Part shown: positions 54,221 through 63,132 of the stretch, in pieces
Numbering within the stretch: position 1 is the first letter of the stretch
Layout of the letters: the number at the start of each line of letters is the position of its first letter
Assembly: GCA_963754645.1 (NCBI GenBank)
Contig: CAVWGP010000012.1
Coordinates: forward strand, 930,001-994,000
From: CAVWGP01 sp963754645
Lineage (GTDB): Bacteria > Pseudomonadota > Alphaproteobacteria > Bin65
DNA length: 64,000 nucleotides
Reading direction: 5' to 3'
Program-made: the position numbers and the translations under genes
Notes under the pieces: generated by a model
Told to the model about the DNA's origin: nothing
Database searches by the model: none
The model's input: only the letters and a program-made list of their open reading frames with translations

Positions 54221-55030
54221 TTGAACGCCACCGCGTCGCGCGCGCGCCGATTGTGGGATTTGGCCCAGTTTGCCGCGCTCGTCGCCGGCGTGCTGTGGCT
54301 GGTTTACGCCGGCGCCCATGCCATGAACTACAAATGGCAGTGGCACCGCGTGCCGCAATATTTGTGGAAATCGATCGACGGCGAATTCATTTCCGGACCG
54401 CTGCTCAAGGGCCTGGTCGTCACGCTCGAAATCAGCGCCTTGAGCTTCGTGCTCACCATCGCGGTCGGCCTCGGCGCCGCGCTGCTGCGGCTCTCGGACA
54501 GCCATGCCGGCCGCGCCGTGGCGCGCGGCTACATCGAAATCATCCGCAACACGCCGCTCCTGGTGCAGATCTACGTCGTCTATTTCGTGCTGGCACCCAT
54601 TCTCGGCATCGACCGCTATCTGACCGCCGTTCTCTGCCTTGGCCTGTTCGAAGGCTCGTTCGCCGCCGAGATCATCCGTGCCGGCATTCTCGCCGTGCCC
54701 AAGGGGCAATGGGAGGCGGCGGCCAGCATCGGGCTGTCGCGCTACCGCCTCTATCGCCACGTCGTCCTGCCCCAGGCGGCGCGCCTCATGCTGCCGCCTT
54801 TGACCAGCCTCGGCGTATCGCTGGTCAAGCATTCGGCCATCGTCAGCGTCATCGCCGTCTTCGACCTCACCAACGAGGGCCGAAATATCATCGCCGATAC
54901 CTTTATGACCTTCGAAATTTGGCTTATCGTCGCCGCGATCTATCTCGCGATCACGACCGCGCTTTCGGCGCTGGTCGGCCGGCTCGAGCACCGTTTCCAA
55001 CGCGGCGCCGCGCCGGCATCGGCTCACTAG
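54221..55030 (+). CDS. polar amino acid ABC transporter permease (HisM/GlnP type)
   Basis: The protein is 269 residues from a TTG at 54221, with tgagg eight bases upstream. It has the N-terminal HEQRO-type permease pattern (LLKGLVVTLEISALSF), EIIRNTPLLVQIYVVYFVL, and the EAA loop KGQWEAAASIGLSRYRLYRHVVLPQAARLMLPPL. It is the first gene of an operon with a binding protein and a second permease; no ATPase gene is present. Confidence 0.85.
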   Translation: MNATASRARRLWDLAQFAALVAGVLWLVYAGAHAMNYKWQWHRVPQYLWKSIDGEFISGPLLKGLVVTLEISALSFVLTIAVGLGAALLRLSDSHAGRAVARGYIEIIRNTPLLVQIYVVYFVLAPILGIDRYLTAVLCLGLFEGSFAAEIIRAGILAVPKGQWEAAASIGLSRYRLYRHVVLPQAARLMLPPLTSLGVSLVKHSAIVSVIAVFDLTNEGRNIIADTFMTFEIWLIVAAIYLAITTALSALVGRLEHRFQRGAAPASAH

Positions 55031-55053
55031 AAACGCACTCGGAGGAGGACACC

Positions 55054-55875
55054 ATGAAACGTCGAGACTTTATCACCCTGGCAGCGGGCGCCGGCGTTGC
55101 CGCCGCCCTGCCGCATGGATCGGCCCTGGCGCAAACCAAGGCGGCGATCGACGAAATCAAGGAGCGCGGCGTGCTGCGGCAAGGCCACGCGACCTTCGTG
55201 CCTTGGGCGATGCGCGACAAGGACGGAAATCTCATCGGCTTCGAGCTCGACGTCGCCAAGCGGCTGGCCGCCGATATGGGCGTCAAGCACGAGGCGGTGC
55301 CGACCGCGTGGGACGGCATCATCCCGGCCATGCTCGCCGGCCGCTTCGATTTCATCATCAGCGGCATGACGATCACGCCGGCGCGGCTGCAAACGGTGGA
55401 TTTCACCGAGCCCTATTCCTTCACCGGCGCCGGCATCGTCGCCAGCAAGAAGCTCGCGCCGAATTTGGCCAAGATGGAAGACTTCAACCGCGCCGACTTC
55501 ACCATCGCCGGCCGCCGCGGCGGCAGCGCGTTGGCGACCGCGATGCAGCTTCTGCCCAAGGCGACGTTCCGCCAATTCGACGACGACGCTCCGGCGCTGC
55601 AGGAAGTGCTCAACGGCAAGGCGCACGCCATCGTCACCACCACGCCGAAGCCGAAATTCTGGTCGCTCGACAATCCCAATGAGCTCTATATGCCCATCGC
55701 CGGCCCCTATGCCGACCAGAAGGACGCCATGGCGCTGCGCAAGGGCGACACCAAGACGCTCGCATATCTCAACGATTGGATCGCCAAGCGCAAGGCGGAT
55801 GGTTGGCTCAAGGCGCGGTTCACCTATTGGTTCGACGGCCGCGATTGGCTGCCGCTGGTGGGGCAGCAGAAATAG
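55054..55875 (+). CDS. polar amino acid ABC transporter substrate-binding protein
   Basis: The 273-residue protein starts at the ATG 55054 after a strong ggaggagg site. The signal peptide (RRDFITLAAGAGVAAALPHGSALAQ) has a Tat-like RRDF motif. The mature protein is a SBP_bac_3 fold (GHATFVPWAMRDKDGNLIGFELDVAKRLAADMGV, then FDFIISGMTITPARLQTVDFTEPY). The ligand is probably an amino acid. The divergent hutH gene makes histidine a reasonable guess. Confidence 0.88.
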   Translation: MKRRDFITLAAGAGVAAALPHGSALAQTKAAIDEIKERGVLRQGHATFVPWAMRDKDGNLIGFELDVAKRLAADMGVKHEAVPTAWDGIIPAMLAGRFDFIISGMTITPARLQTVDFTEPYSFTGAGIVASKKLAPNLAKMEDFNRADFTIAGRRGGSALATAMQLLPKATFRQFDDDAPALQEVLNGKAHAIVTTTPKPKFWSLDNPNELYMPIAGPYADQKDAMALRKGDTKTLAYLNDWIAKRKADGWLKARFTYWFDGRDWLPLVGQQK

Positions 55876-55940
55876 CGCGGCTTGAACGGCACGGTGCGCG
55901 TCCCCGCCTCGCGTGAGCGAGGCGGGCGGGAATTATCGCC

Positions 55941-56835
55941 ATGATCATGCCCGGCGGCCCGGTGCGGCGGCGCTTCGGCTGGCTCGACGCGCTGATCGTG
56001 CTCGCTGTCGCGGCCGCGCTCGGCTACGTCGCCTACCGGGTCGAACTCGGTGATGAACTATCGCTGGCGCTGGGACCACGTCGCCAATTATCTGCTGCGC
56101 TGGGACGAGAAGCGCGGCCTTGTCGCCAACATCCTGCTGCAAGGCCTGTTCACGACGATCCGCCTCGCGATCTGGGGCATGATTCTGGCGACCATCATCG
56201 GCTTCGCCATCGGCCTGTGCCGCACGGCGAAGCGCCTGCTGCCGGCGATGATCGGGCGGACCTATGTCGAGCTGATGCGCAACACGCCGCCGCTCGTGCT
56301 GATTTTCATCACCTATTTTTTCGTCTCCGGCCAGCTCATGCCCCTGCTCGGCATCGAGGCGATGGCGCGCTCGGCTTCGCCCGAGACGGCCGCGGTCATC
56401 GGGTTCCTGTTCGGCGACCCGAAGCTGGTGGGCAATTTCCTCTCGGCCCTGCTGTGCCTGGCGCTGTTCGAAGCCGCCTATATCGCCGAGATCGTGCGCG
56501 CCGGAATCCAATCCATCGAGAAAGGCCAATGGGAAGCCGCGCGCGCGCTGGGCCTGTCGCGCTGGGCGATGCTGCGCAAGGTCGTGATGCCGCAGGCCCT
56601 GCACCGCATGACGCCGCCGCTGTGCAACCAGTTCATCTCGCTGGTCAAGGACAGCTCGATCGTGTCGCTGATCTCGATCCAGGACATGACGTTCATGGCG
56701 ACCGATATCGCGGTGTCGACGACGCGCGTGTTCGAGACCTGGATCGCGGTCGCCGCGATCTACTTCACGATGTGCTTCGCGCTGTCGCTCGCATTCGCCC
56801 GGGTCGAGCGCCGGCTCGCGACGCGCTACCGCTGA
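55941..56835 (+). CDS. second polar amino acid ABC permease, frameshifted near 56051
   Basis: The first frame encodes MIMPGGPVRRRFGWLDALIVLAVAAALGYVAYRVEL. One surplus G in ctcggtgatg (near 56049-56052) breaks the join to VMNYRWRWDHVANYLLRWDE and the rest of the permease. Later landmarks are VELMRNTPPLVLIFITYFFV and the EAA loop KGQWEAARALGLSRWAMLRKVVMPQAL. The length is 3n+1. An internal ATG at 56050 gives an intact but N-terminally short product. It should pair with the permease at 54221. Confidence 0.83.
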
Positions 56836-56838
56836 CGA

Positions 56839-57828
56839 TCAAACCGCTTTCTGCTTCCTGTACTTGAACGCCTCGTCGAAGCGGACGGTGATGTATTCGC
56901 CGCAGGTCGTGCGCGGATATTTCTCCGCCTCGCCGGGGCGCCGGCAGGCATCGAGCACGGCGATCTCGGTATCGGGGTGCGGATCGAAGAACAGCGCCAC
57001 CGAATAGCGCGTGCGGCCCGACACGTTGACGACGCGGTGCGGGTTCGAGACGTAGAGATCGTTGGTCCAGCGCGCCAGCAGGTCGCCGATGTTGACGACA
57101 AACGTATCGGCAATCGGGTGCGCGGCCACCCATTCGCCGGCGCGATTTTTGACTTGCAGCCCGCCATTCATGTCTTGCGCCACCAGCGTTAGGCAGCCGT
57201 AATCGGTATGTGGCGCCACGCCGAACTGGGATTCGCCGAGATCGGGCGGCTGCGGCGGATAATAGACCAGCGAGCCGCGCGCCATGGGCTTGGCGAATTT
57301 CGGCGTGAAATGGTCGAGCGGCAGGCCGATCGCGGCGGCAAAGCCGCGCAGCAGGCGCCGGCCGCAATCGCCGACGTCGCGATAGTAGCGATCGAGCACG
57401 GCGCGCATGTCGGGCAATGCCGGCGGCCAGTTGTTGGGACCGAGCAGCGTCTTGCCGGCGCGCACGTCGGGATCGTCCGGCGGCAGATCGAGGCCGAACA
57501 GGAAGCTCTCCTTGAGATCGGGCTTTTCCTTGCCATACATTTGCGCCTCGCCCTGGGCGAGCCAGCCGCGATGCAGCGCGTCGATCTTGGCCGCGCGCTT
57601 GTCCTCCGCCGGCAGCGCGAAGAACCGCCGCGACATGGCGAACACATCGGCCATCGTCTGCGCCGGAACGCCGTGGTTGCGGATGTAGAAAAATCCGACA
57701 TCGATGGCGGCGCGGTGGATTTGCCGCCCGACTTCGCGCACGCCGGCCTCGTGCCCGGCGATCAGCGGTGCCGCGTCGATGATGGGGATTTCGGTGAAAT
57801 CGATATTGCGGGCGGTGGCATAGGCCAT
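56839..57828 (-). CDS. 2-oxoglutarate/Fe(II) oxygenase (isopenicillin N synthase-like)
   Basis: The 329-residue protein has a DIOX_N-type start (IPIIDAAPLIAG, VGFFYIRNHGV). The jelly roll has the facial triad His-x-Asp in VAPHTDYGCLTLVAQD and His in VSNPHRVVN, and the 2OG-binding Arg-x-Ser in RTRYSVALFFDP. It is convergent with the ABC operon (3 bases between stops) and 10 bases downstream of the AhpD-like gene, probably as one transcript. Oxidation of an amino-acid or pyrimidine-like solute is possible; the substrate is unknown. Confidence 0.87.
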   Translation of the reverse strand: MAYATARNIDFTEIPIIDAAPLIAGHEAGVREVGRQIHRAAIDVGFFYIRNHGVPAQTMADVFAMSRRFFALPAEDKRAAKIDALHRGWLAQGEAQMYGKEKPDLKESFLFGLDLPPDDPDVRAGKTLLGPNNWPPALPDMRAVLDRYYRDVGDCGRRLLRGFAAAIGLPLDHFTPKFAKPMARGSLVYYPPQPPDLGESQFGVAPHTDYGCLTLVAQDMNGGLQVKNRAGEWVAAHPIADTFVVNIGDLLARWTNDLYVSNPHRVVNVSGRTRYSVALFFDPHPDTEIAVLDACRRPGEAEKYPRTTCGEYITVRFDEAFKYRKQKAV

Positions 57829-57838
57829 CGTCGTGCTC

Positions 57839-58447
57839 CTAGCGATGCTCCCAACGCGCGAGATCGTCGGTGTTGGGCGGCGACAGGCCGAGTATGTCGC
57901 CTTTGGTGGTGACCCCCAAGCCATTCAAGAGCCGGTTCGAATAGTTGAAATAGGCGCAGACCTGGTTGGCTTCGAGGATTTCGCCGTCATCGGCGCCGGC
58001 CGCGCGCAAGTCCGCCACGTCGGCTTCGGCCATGGCTTGCGGCTCCAGGGTGAGCTTGCGCACGTAGCGCAGGAGCGCGAGTTCCTTGCCGGTGAATTTT
58101 TCCTCCGGCCGGCCGGCGGCGAGCGCGCGATAGAGTCCGTCGGACTTGGCCTTGTCGCCGACCAGGCGCGTGAGCCCGGCGAAGTGATGCGCCACCGAGT
58201 AATCGCACTTGTTGGCCAGGCTGGTGTAGATGCCGAGGCATTCGAGAAACCAGACCGGCAGCGTGTTGCCGGTGTGGTGCAGCACCGATTTGTAGAGCGC
58301 CGAGTGGCCCTCCATCGTGTGCGGGCGCAGCGAATGCGCCTTCATGACGTTGTCGATGTTGTCGCTCGGTCCTTTGACGCGGTCGTAGAGTTGCTTGAGA
58401 TAGCCGGTGGCGTCGGCATAGGCGATGAGCTTGATCCAGGCGGTCAT
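57839..58447 (-). CDS. carboxymuconolactone decarboxylase / AhpD-like protein
   Basis: The 202-residue protein has the all-helical AhpD-like pattern. The active-site region NKCDYSVAHH has Cys-x-x-Ser-x-x-His in place of the usual Cys-x-x-Cys-x-x-His, so a thiol peroxidase mechanism would lack the second cysteine. Later, ILEANQVCAYFNYSNRLLNGLGV is a family ending. The ATG at 58447 is preferred over a long upstream extension. It precedes the 2OG oxygenase gene in the same direction. Confidence 0.75.
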   Translation of the reverse strand: MTAWIKLIAYADATGYLKQLYDRVKGPSDNIDNVMKAHSLRPHTMEGHSALYKSVLHHTGNTLPVWFLECLGIYTSLANKCDYSVAHHFAGLTRLVGDKAKSDGLYRALAAGRPEEKFTGKELALLRYVRKLTLEPQAMAEADVADLRAAGADDGEILEANQVCAYFNYSNRLLNGLGVTTKGDILGLSPPNTDDLARWEHR

Positions 58448-58550
58448 GCAGTCCTCAGTTCTTGCGCCGGCCGCGGCGCGGGCGCAGAATTCCGGACATT
58501 GGCGGGTTTGGCAAGAATAGGCTGCGCGCTTGGTTTCCGGCCTTCGCCCC

Positions 58551-59285
58551 ATGGAACGCATACTCGGCGCGGCGCGAATCGCGCTCGACCTCATGCTGCC
58601 GCCGCTCTGCCTCGCGTGCCGCGCGCCGGTCGGCGACGCCAACAGCCTGTGCGCCCCGTGCTGGAGCGCCATGCGCTTCATCGGCCCGCCCTTCTGCGGC
58701 CGCTGCGGCTTGCCGTTCGAGCACGAGCAGGCGACGGAGGGGACTTGCGCCGCGTGCCTCGCCAACCCGCCGGCCTTCAGCCGCGCCCGCGCCGTGCTGC
58801 GCTACGACGATGCCAGCAAGCGCCTCATCCTGCGCTTCAAGAACGCCGACCGCATCCATGCGGCGCCGGCGCTGGCGCGCTGGCTGGCGCGGGTCGGCGG
58901 CGATCTTGTCAAGGAAGCGGACCTCGTCGTGCCGGTGCCGCTCCATTGGCGCCGCCTGCTGCGCCGGCGCTACAATCAATCGGCGCTGCTGGCGAAAGCG
59001 CTCGCTCGCCACGCCGCCCTGCCCTGGTCGCCCGACGCGCTGCGCCGCTTGCGGCCAACGCCGAGCCAAGGCGGCCTCAGCGCGCGCCAGCGCCGCGACA
59101 ACGTGCGTGGCGCCTTCGCCGTCGGCGCGCGGCGCAAGGCCCTGATCGCCGGGCGCCGCATCCTGCTGATCGACGACGTGCTGACCACGGGCGCGACGCT
59201 CGACGCCGCCGCCAAGGCGCTGCTGCGCGCCGGCGCAACCGAGGTTTCGGCGCTCGCCATCGCCCGCGTCGTGAAAGCCGATTGA
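58551..59285 (+). CDS. comF: ComF family phosphoribosyltransferase-like protein
   Basis: The protein is 244 residues. The N-terminal double zinc ribbon has CLAC/CAPC and CGRCG/CAAC pairs (residues about 17-65), and the C-terminal PRTase-like domain has the PRPP loop ILLIDDVLTTGAT. The internal segment RRRYNQSALLAKALA is typical. The ATG at 58551 is preferred over a TTG seven codons upstream. ComF homologues outside competent species have poorly defined roles. Confidence 0.88.
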   Translation: MERILGAARIALDLMLPPLCLACRAPVGDANSLCAPCWSAMRFIGPPFCGRCGLPFEHEQATEGTCAACLANPPAFSRARAVLRYDDASKRLILRFKNADRIHAAPALARWLARVGGDLVKEADLVVPVPLHWRRLLRRRYNQSALLAKALARHAALPWSPDALRRLRPTPSQGGLSARQRRDNVRGAFAVGARRKALIAGRRILLIDDVLTTGATLDAAAKALLRAGATEVSALAIARVVKAD

Positions 59286-59306
59286 GTCCCATCCGGAGCG
59301 CCGCCC

Positions 59307-59639
59307 ATGACCCTGCCCCTGCTCGCCACGCTCGCCGACGCCAAGGCCAAGCCGCTTTCGCCCGGCATGCGGTCCGCCGAGCTGATGCGCCATGGCAGCA
59401 TGATCTTGCGCTTCTACCAGCCCAAGGCGACCGACCCGCAAACGCCGCATGAGCAGGACGAGATTTACATCGTCGCCGGCGGCCGAGGCACCTTCGTATG
59501 CGCGGGCCAACGGGTCGATTTCGGCCCCGGCGACGCGCTTTTCGCCCCGGCCGAGGCCGTGCACAGGTTCGAGAATTTCACGCCCGATTTCGCCGTTTGG
59601 GTCATCTTTTATGGTCCCAAAGGCGGTGAAAATCCGTAA
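59307..59639 (+). CDS. cupin domain protein (110 aa)
   Basis: A single cupin barrel is visible: PHEQDEIYIVAGGRGTFVCAG (motif 1, His/Glu) and GDALFAPAEAVHRFENF (motif 2, His). It lies 21 bases downstream of comF in the same direction, with a ggag sequence before the ATG. Metal binding is likely; the function is unknown. Confidence 0.75.
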   Translation: MTLPLLATLADAKAKPLSPGMRSAELMRHGSMILRFYQPKATDPQTPHEQDEIYIVAGGRGTFVCAGQRVDFGPGDALFAPAEAVHRFENFTPDFAVWVIFYGPKGGENP

Positions 59640-59671
59640 TATGCCGCGCGACGATACTCGAAGGAGCCATC

Positions 59672-60373
59672 ATGGCAGACGCGACACCGCGCAGCCTCGG
59701 AAATATCGGTCTGCTCGCAACCTTGCCGGAACCCGCGCGGCGCGAACTCGAACGCCGCTGCAATTGGCGCGACTATCGCGCCGACGAGCAGGTGATCAGC
59801 AAGGATAGCGAAAGCAGCGACGTCTATTTCGTCGTTACCGGCGCGGTCCGCGTCGTCAACTATTCCTACACCGGCCGCGAAGTCAGCTATGACGATATCG
59901 ACACCGGCGGGTTTTTCGGCGAACTTTCGGCCATCGACGGCAAGCCGCGCTCGGCCACCGTCATTGCGCTGAAAAAATCGCTGATCGCAACGGTGACGCC
60001 GGAAACCTTCCAGCGCACGATACGGGAAAATCCGGAGCTCGCCTTCGCCATCGTCAAGCGGCTGGCCGCGATCATCCGGGGCGCCAACGAGCGGATCATG
60101 GATTTGTCGACCCTGGGCGCCTATAGCCGGGTCTATGCGGAAATCCTGCGTCTCGCCCGGCAGGCGGCGAAGCCGAATACCAACGAAGCCTTGATCGCGC
60201 CGGTGCCGGTGCATTCCGACCTCGCCTCGCGCTGCGGCACCACGCGCGAGACGGTGGCGCGGGCGCTCAGCGACCTCAGCAAGAAAGGCATCGCCGAAAA
60301 GCAGGGCGCCGGGCTTTTCATCGCCGAGATCGGCACGCTCAAGGACATCGTCGAAGGCGACGACGGCAAATAG
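59672..60373 (+). CDS. Crp/Fnr family transcriptional regulator
   Basis: The 233-residue protein has a cyclic-nucleotide-type domain (SKDSESSDVYFVVTGAVRVVNYSYTGREVSYDDIDTGGFFGELSAIDGKPRSATV) and a C-terminal Crp helix-turn-helix (SDLASRCGTTRETVARALSDLSKKGI). No N-terminal Fe-S cysteines of Fnr are present. GELSAIDGKPRSAT resembles the cAMP-binding phosphate cassette, so a nucleotide ligand is plausible. Confidence 0.88.
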   Translation: MADATPRSLGNIGLLATLPEPARRELERRCNWRDYRADEQVISKDSESSDVYFVVTGAVRVVNYSYTGREVSYDDIDTGGFFGELSAIDGKPRSATVIALKKSLIATVTPETFQRTIRENPELAFAIVKRLAAIIRGANERIMDLSTLGAYSRVYAEILRLARQAAKPNTNEALIAPVPVHSDLASRCGTTRETVARALSDLSKKGIAEKQGAGLFIAEIGTLKDIVEGDDGK

Positions 60374-60480
60374 GCGATTGCGAGACGGGCACGCGCCCCG
60401 CGCCGGAAACGTAAAATTAGGAGATTGGCTTCACCATCGGCGGCGATACTTGCAGCGAAATCGGCCCAGCGAAAACGATG

Positions 60481-60742
60481 ATGACAAAGATCGAAATCTA
60501 CACAACGTCGCTCTGCCCCTACTGCTCCTCGGCCAGGGACCTGTTGGAGCGCAAGGGCGTCGAGTTCAAGGAAACCGATTGCACCTTCGATCCGGACAAA
60601 CGGCGCGAGGCGGCTGATCGCTCGGGCCGCAGCTCGGTGCCGCAGATCTGGATCAACGGCAAGCATGTCGGCGGCTGCGACGATCTCTACGCACTCGACG
60701 CCGCGGGCAAGCTCGATCGCGCTGCTGAAAGAGCCGGCATGA
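60481..60742 (+). CDS. grxC: glutaredoxin 3, frameshifted near 60722
   Basis: The 87-residue glutaredoxin has the TSLCPYCSSA active site (Cys-Pro-Tyr-Cys), the glutathione-binding SSVPQIWINGKHVGGCDDLYAL and the C-terminal helix start. As written, the frame runs on into the nitrilase gene. Skipping one base at about 60720-60724 instead gives LLKEPA and a TGA at 60740-60742 that overlaps the nitrilase ATG. This is the usual grxC/nitrilase overlap in alphaproteobacteria, so the apparent fusion is probably an indel artefact. Confidence 0.85.
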
Positions 60743-61587
60743 GCGCGGCTTTCACCGCCGCCTGCGTGCAAATCACCGCCGGGCGCGAACACGCGCCGAA
60801 CATCGATAAGGCCTGCCGCCTCGGGCGCGACGCGCGGGCGCAGGGCGCGGACTTCATCGCCTTTCCCGAGAATGTGACGATGATCGAGCCGCGCGGCGCG
60901 GAGGCGTTCAAAAAGGCACTGCCCGAAATCGAGCATCCCGGCCTGGCCGCGTTCCGCGCGCTGGCGCGCGAGACCGGCGCCTGGATTCTGGCGGGCTCGC
61001 TCTCGATCCGCGCCGGCGAGCGGAAATACGCCAATCGCTCGTTCCTCATCGATTCCCAGGGCGGCGTCGCCGCGCGCTACGACAAGATCCATCTCTTCAA
61101 CGTCGATCTCGCCGGCGGCGAAACCTACCGCGAATCCGAGCGGATCGAGCCCGGCAGCCGCGCGGTAACGGCCGCCCTGCCCTGGTGCACGATCGGCCTC
61201 ACGATCTGTTACGACGTGCGCTTCCCGCAGCTCTATCGCGCACTCGCCCAGGCGGGGGCCTCGGTCCTGACCGTGCCCGCCGCCTTCACGGCCCAGACCG
61301 GGCGCGCCCATTGGCACGTGCTGAACCGCGCCCGCGCCATCGAATGCGGCGCCTTCGTGATCGCGGCGGCGCAGTGCGGCGAGCACGCCGAAGGCCGGCG
61401 AACCTACGGCCACTCGCTGATCGTCGATCCCTGGGGCGAGATATTGGCCGATGGCGGCGAAGGCGAAGGCGTCGTGCTCGCCCGCATCGATCTCGCCAAG
61501 TGCGACGAAGCGCGCCGGCGCATTCCCGCCTTGCGCCACGACCGCGCCTTCGAAGCTCCGCTCGCCGCGCGAAACGCCGCCGAATAG
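60739..61587 (+). CDS. carbon-nitrogen hydrolase (Nit/NIT2-like omega-amidase or deaminated glutathione amidase)
   Basis: The protein is 282 residues with the nitrilase triad: Glu in FIAFPENVTM, Lys in YDKIHLFNVDL, and Cys in GLTICYDVRFPQLY. Length and HWHVLNRARAIECGAFVIAAAQCG fit the NIT1/2 branch, which hydrolyses deaminated glutathione or alpha-ketoglutaramate. Its ATG overlaps the restored grxC stop. It is fused in frame to grxC only through the putative indel. Confidence 0.88.
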   Translation: MSAAFTAACVQITAGREHAPNIDKACRLGRDARAQGADFIAFPENVTMIEPRGAEAFKKALPEIEHPGLAAFRALARETGAWILAGSLSIRAGERKYANRSFLIDSQGGVAARYDKIHLFNVDLAGGETYRESERIEPGSRAVTAALPWCTIGLTICYDVRFPQLYRALAQAGASVLTVPAAFTAQTGRAHWHVLNRARAIECGAFVIAAAQCGEHAEGRRTYGHSLIVDPWGEILADGGEGEGVVLARIDLAKCDEARRRIPALRHDRAFEAPLAARNAAE

Positions 61588-61593
61588 ACCGCT

Positions 61594-62034
61594 TCAGGCC
61601 GCCGGCGAAAACAGGAAATTCGCGTTGGCGCTGGCGACCGGCTTGGCCGGATCGTTTTGCCAGGCCATCATCCGAACATTGGCGACGCGGGCGCCGAGCT
61701 TGGTCACTTCGGCGCGGGCGAAGGTGTCCTGCGCGCCGGCCGAGCGCAGATAATCGATCGTGATCGTGATGATCTTGGGAAGTCCTTCGCTTTCCGTCGC
61801 CCACAGGAGTTGCATGATCGCGGTGTTTTCGAGGAAGGCGCCGATGACGCCGCCATGGATCGCCGGCAGCATCGGATTGCCGACGATGTGTTGCGAGTTG
61901 GCCAGCCGCGCGATGACCGTGCTGCCCTCCAATCGAGCCGTGATGCCGGCGAAGCGCGCATAGGGGATCGCATCGACGAACGGGCCGATATCGCCCGTCG
62001 CCCGCGCCTCGCGGATTATTTCGAGCAGCGTCAT
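61594..62034 (-). CDS. PaaI-like hotdog thioesterase (1)
   Basis: The 146-residue hotdog protein has the central helix segment NPMLPAIHGGVIGAFLENTAIMQLL, with HGG and an acidic residue, then KIITITIDYLRSAGAQDTFARAEVTKLG. Its ATG overlaps the stop of the paralogous gene upstream by four bases. It is convergent with the nitrilase gene, 6 bases away. The acyl-CoA substrate is unknown. Confidence 0.83.
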   Translation of the reverse strand: MTLLEIIREARATGDIGPFVDAIPYARFAGITARLEGSTVIARLANSQHIVGNPMLPAIHGGVIGAFLENTAIMQLLWATESEGLPKIITITIDYLRSAGAQDTFARAEVTKLGARVANVRMMAWQNDPAKPVASANANFLFSPAA

Positions 62035-62492
62035 GCGCCGGCCCTGGGCGGCTTGCCGCCGCCGCCGAGGAACATGAAGGTGCTGCTCGCCGTCGCCACC
62101 CGGTCGTGCGGATCGCTCTCATAGGCCTCGGCGCGCAGGAAGGCGATGTTGCGCGTGAGCTTGTAGACCTCCGCGCGGGCAAACAGATCGCGACCCGGCG
62201 TCGCCGGGCGCAGATAGTCGATCCTGAGATCGAGGGTCGCGATACGCGAAGGCTTGTCCGGCGCGGTGATCGTCGCCAAGCCGCAAACCGTGTCGATCAG
62301 CGTCGTCACCACGCCGCCATGCAGCACGCCGGTTTCGGGATTGCCGGCGAAGCGCGCCTGGTAAGGCAGCTTCATGATCGCCATGCCCTTGGCGCTGTGG
62401 ACCATTTCGATGCCGAGCTCCTTGACATGCGGCACCACGCCGATGAAGACGCGCATGATTTCTTCGGCGCTGGGGGGTTTCGTTTCGCTCAC
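62031..62492 (-). CDS. PaaI-like hotdog thioesterase (2)
   Basis: The 153-residue hotdog protein has NPETGVLHGGVVTTLIDTVCGLA (HGG, then Asp in place of the other paralogue's Glu) and ATLDLRIDYLRPATPGRDLFARAEVYKLTRNIAFLRAEAY. It is translationally coupled to thioesterase 1. The pair probably forms a hetero- or two homo-oligomers acting on short or aryl acyl-CoAs. Confidence 0.83.
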   Translation of the reverse strand: MSETKPPSAEEIMRVFIGVVPHVKELGIEMVHSAKGMAIMKLPYQARFAGNPETGVLHGGVVTTLIDTVCGLATITAPDKPSRIATLDLRIDYLRPATPGRDLFARAEVYKLTRNIAFLRAEAYESDPHDRVATASSTFMFLGGGGKPPRAGA

Positions 62493-62559
62493 GATCGGGG
62501 GCTCGGCCGGGTCACGGCCACTTCTTGTCAGGAGCCGCGGCCAAGGTCAAATTGGCGCC

Positions 62560-63132
62560 ATGGCACCGCACGACGACAAGCCGCGCCGCACTCCCACCGG
62601 GCAAGACACCGGACCCTCGGCCTGGAAAATCCCCGCCGGCGACGACCGCGAGCGCCTGGTGTGCACCGATTGCGGTTACATCCACTACGAGAACCCCAAG
62701 ATCGTCGTCGGCGCGGTGGCGCTATGGGACGGCAAAGTGCTGCTGTGCCGCCGCGCGATCGAACCGCGCCGCGGCTATTGGACCGTGCCGGGCGGCTACA
62801 TGGAGGCGCGCGAGACGACGTTCGAGGGCGCCAAGCGCGAGGCCTGGGAAGAAGCGCGCGCTCGCATCGAAATCGACGACCTGTTCGCCGTCTACAACAT
62901 TCCGCGCATCAGCCAAGTCCATATGTTCTTCCGCGCAAGATTGATCGCGCCGGATTTCGCGCCCGGGCCGGAAAGCCTGGAAACCGCGCTCTTCGCCTGG
63001 CAAGACGTTCCCTTCGCCGAACTCGCCTTTCCGACGACGCGCTGGGCGCTCGATCACTACCGCGAGCTGGTCGGCGAGACCCGCTTCGCCGTTCGCACAA
63101 ATCCGGCGGGCGCGGCGAGCGGTTTTCGCTAA
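62560..63132 (+). CDS. Nudix hydrolase with N-terminal zinc-ribbon-like Cys pair
   Basis: The protein is 190 residues from the ATG 62560. A CTDCGYIHYENPK segment resembles the zinc ribbon of NudC-like proteins but with only one Cys pair. The Nudix box is GGYMEARETTFEGAKREAWEEARA, with all Glu/Arg residues of the metal site and Arg where the usual Gly lies after the E-E pair. Related proteins act on nucleotide sugars or ADP-ribose. Its stop overlaps the convergent TetR gene by four bases. Confidence 0.85.
   Translation: MAPHDDKPRRTPTGQDTGPSAWKIPAGDDRERLVCTDCGYIHYENPKIVVGAVALWDGKVLLCRRAIEPRRGYWTVPGGYMEARETTFEGAKREAWEEARARIEIDDLFAVYNIPRISQVHMFFRARLIAPDFAPGPESLETALFAWQDVPFAELAFPTTRWALDHYRELVGETRFAVRTNPAGAASGFR

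Noticed and set aside
60478..61587. A novel glutaredoxin-nitrilase fusion enzyme
   Set aside because: A one-base correction restores two normal genes with an ATGA overlap, so a fusion is not the simplest reading.
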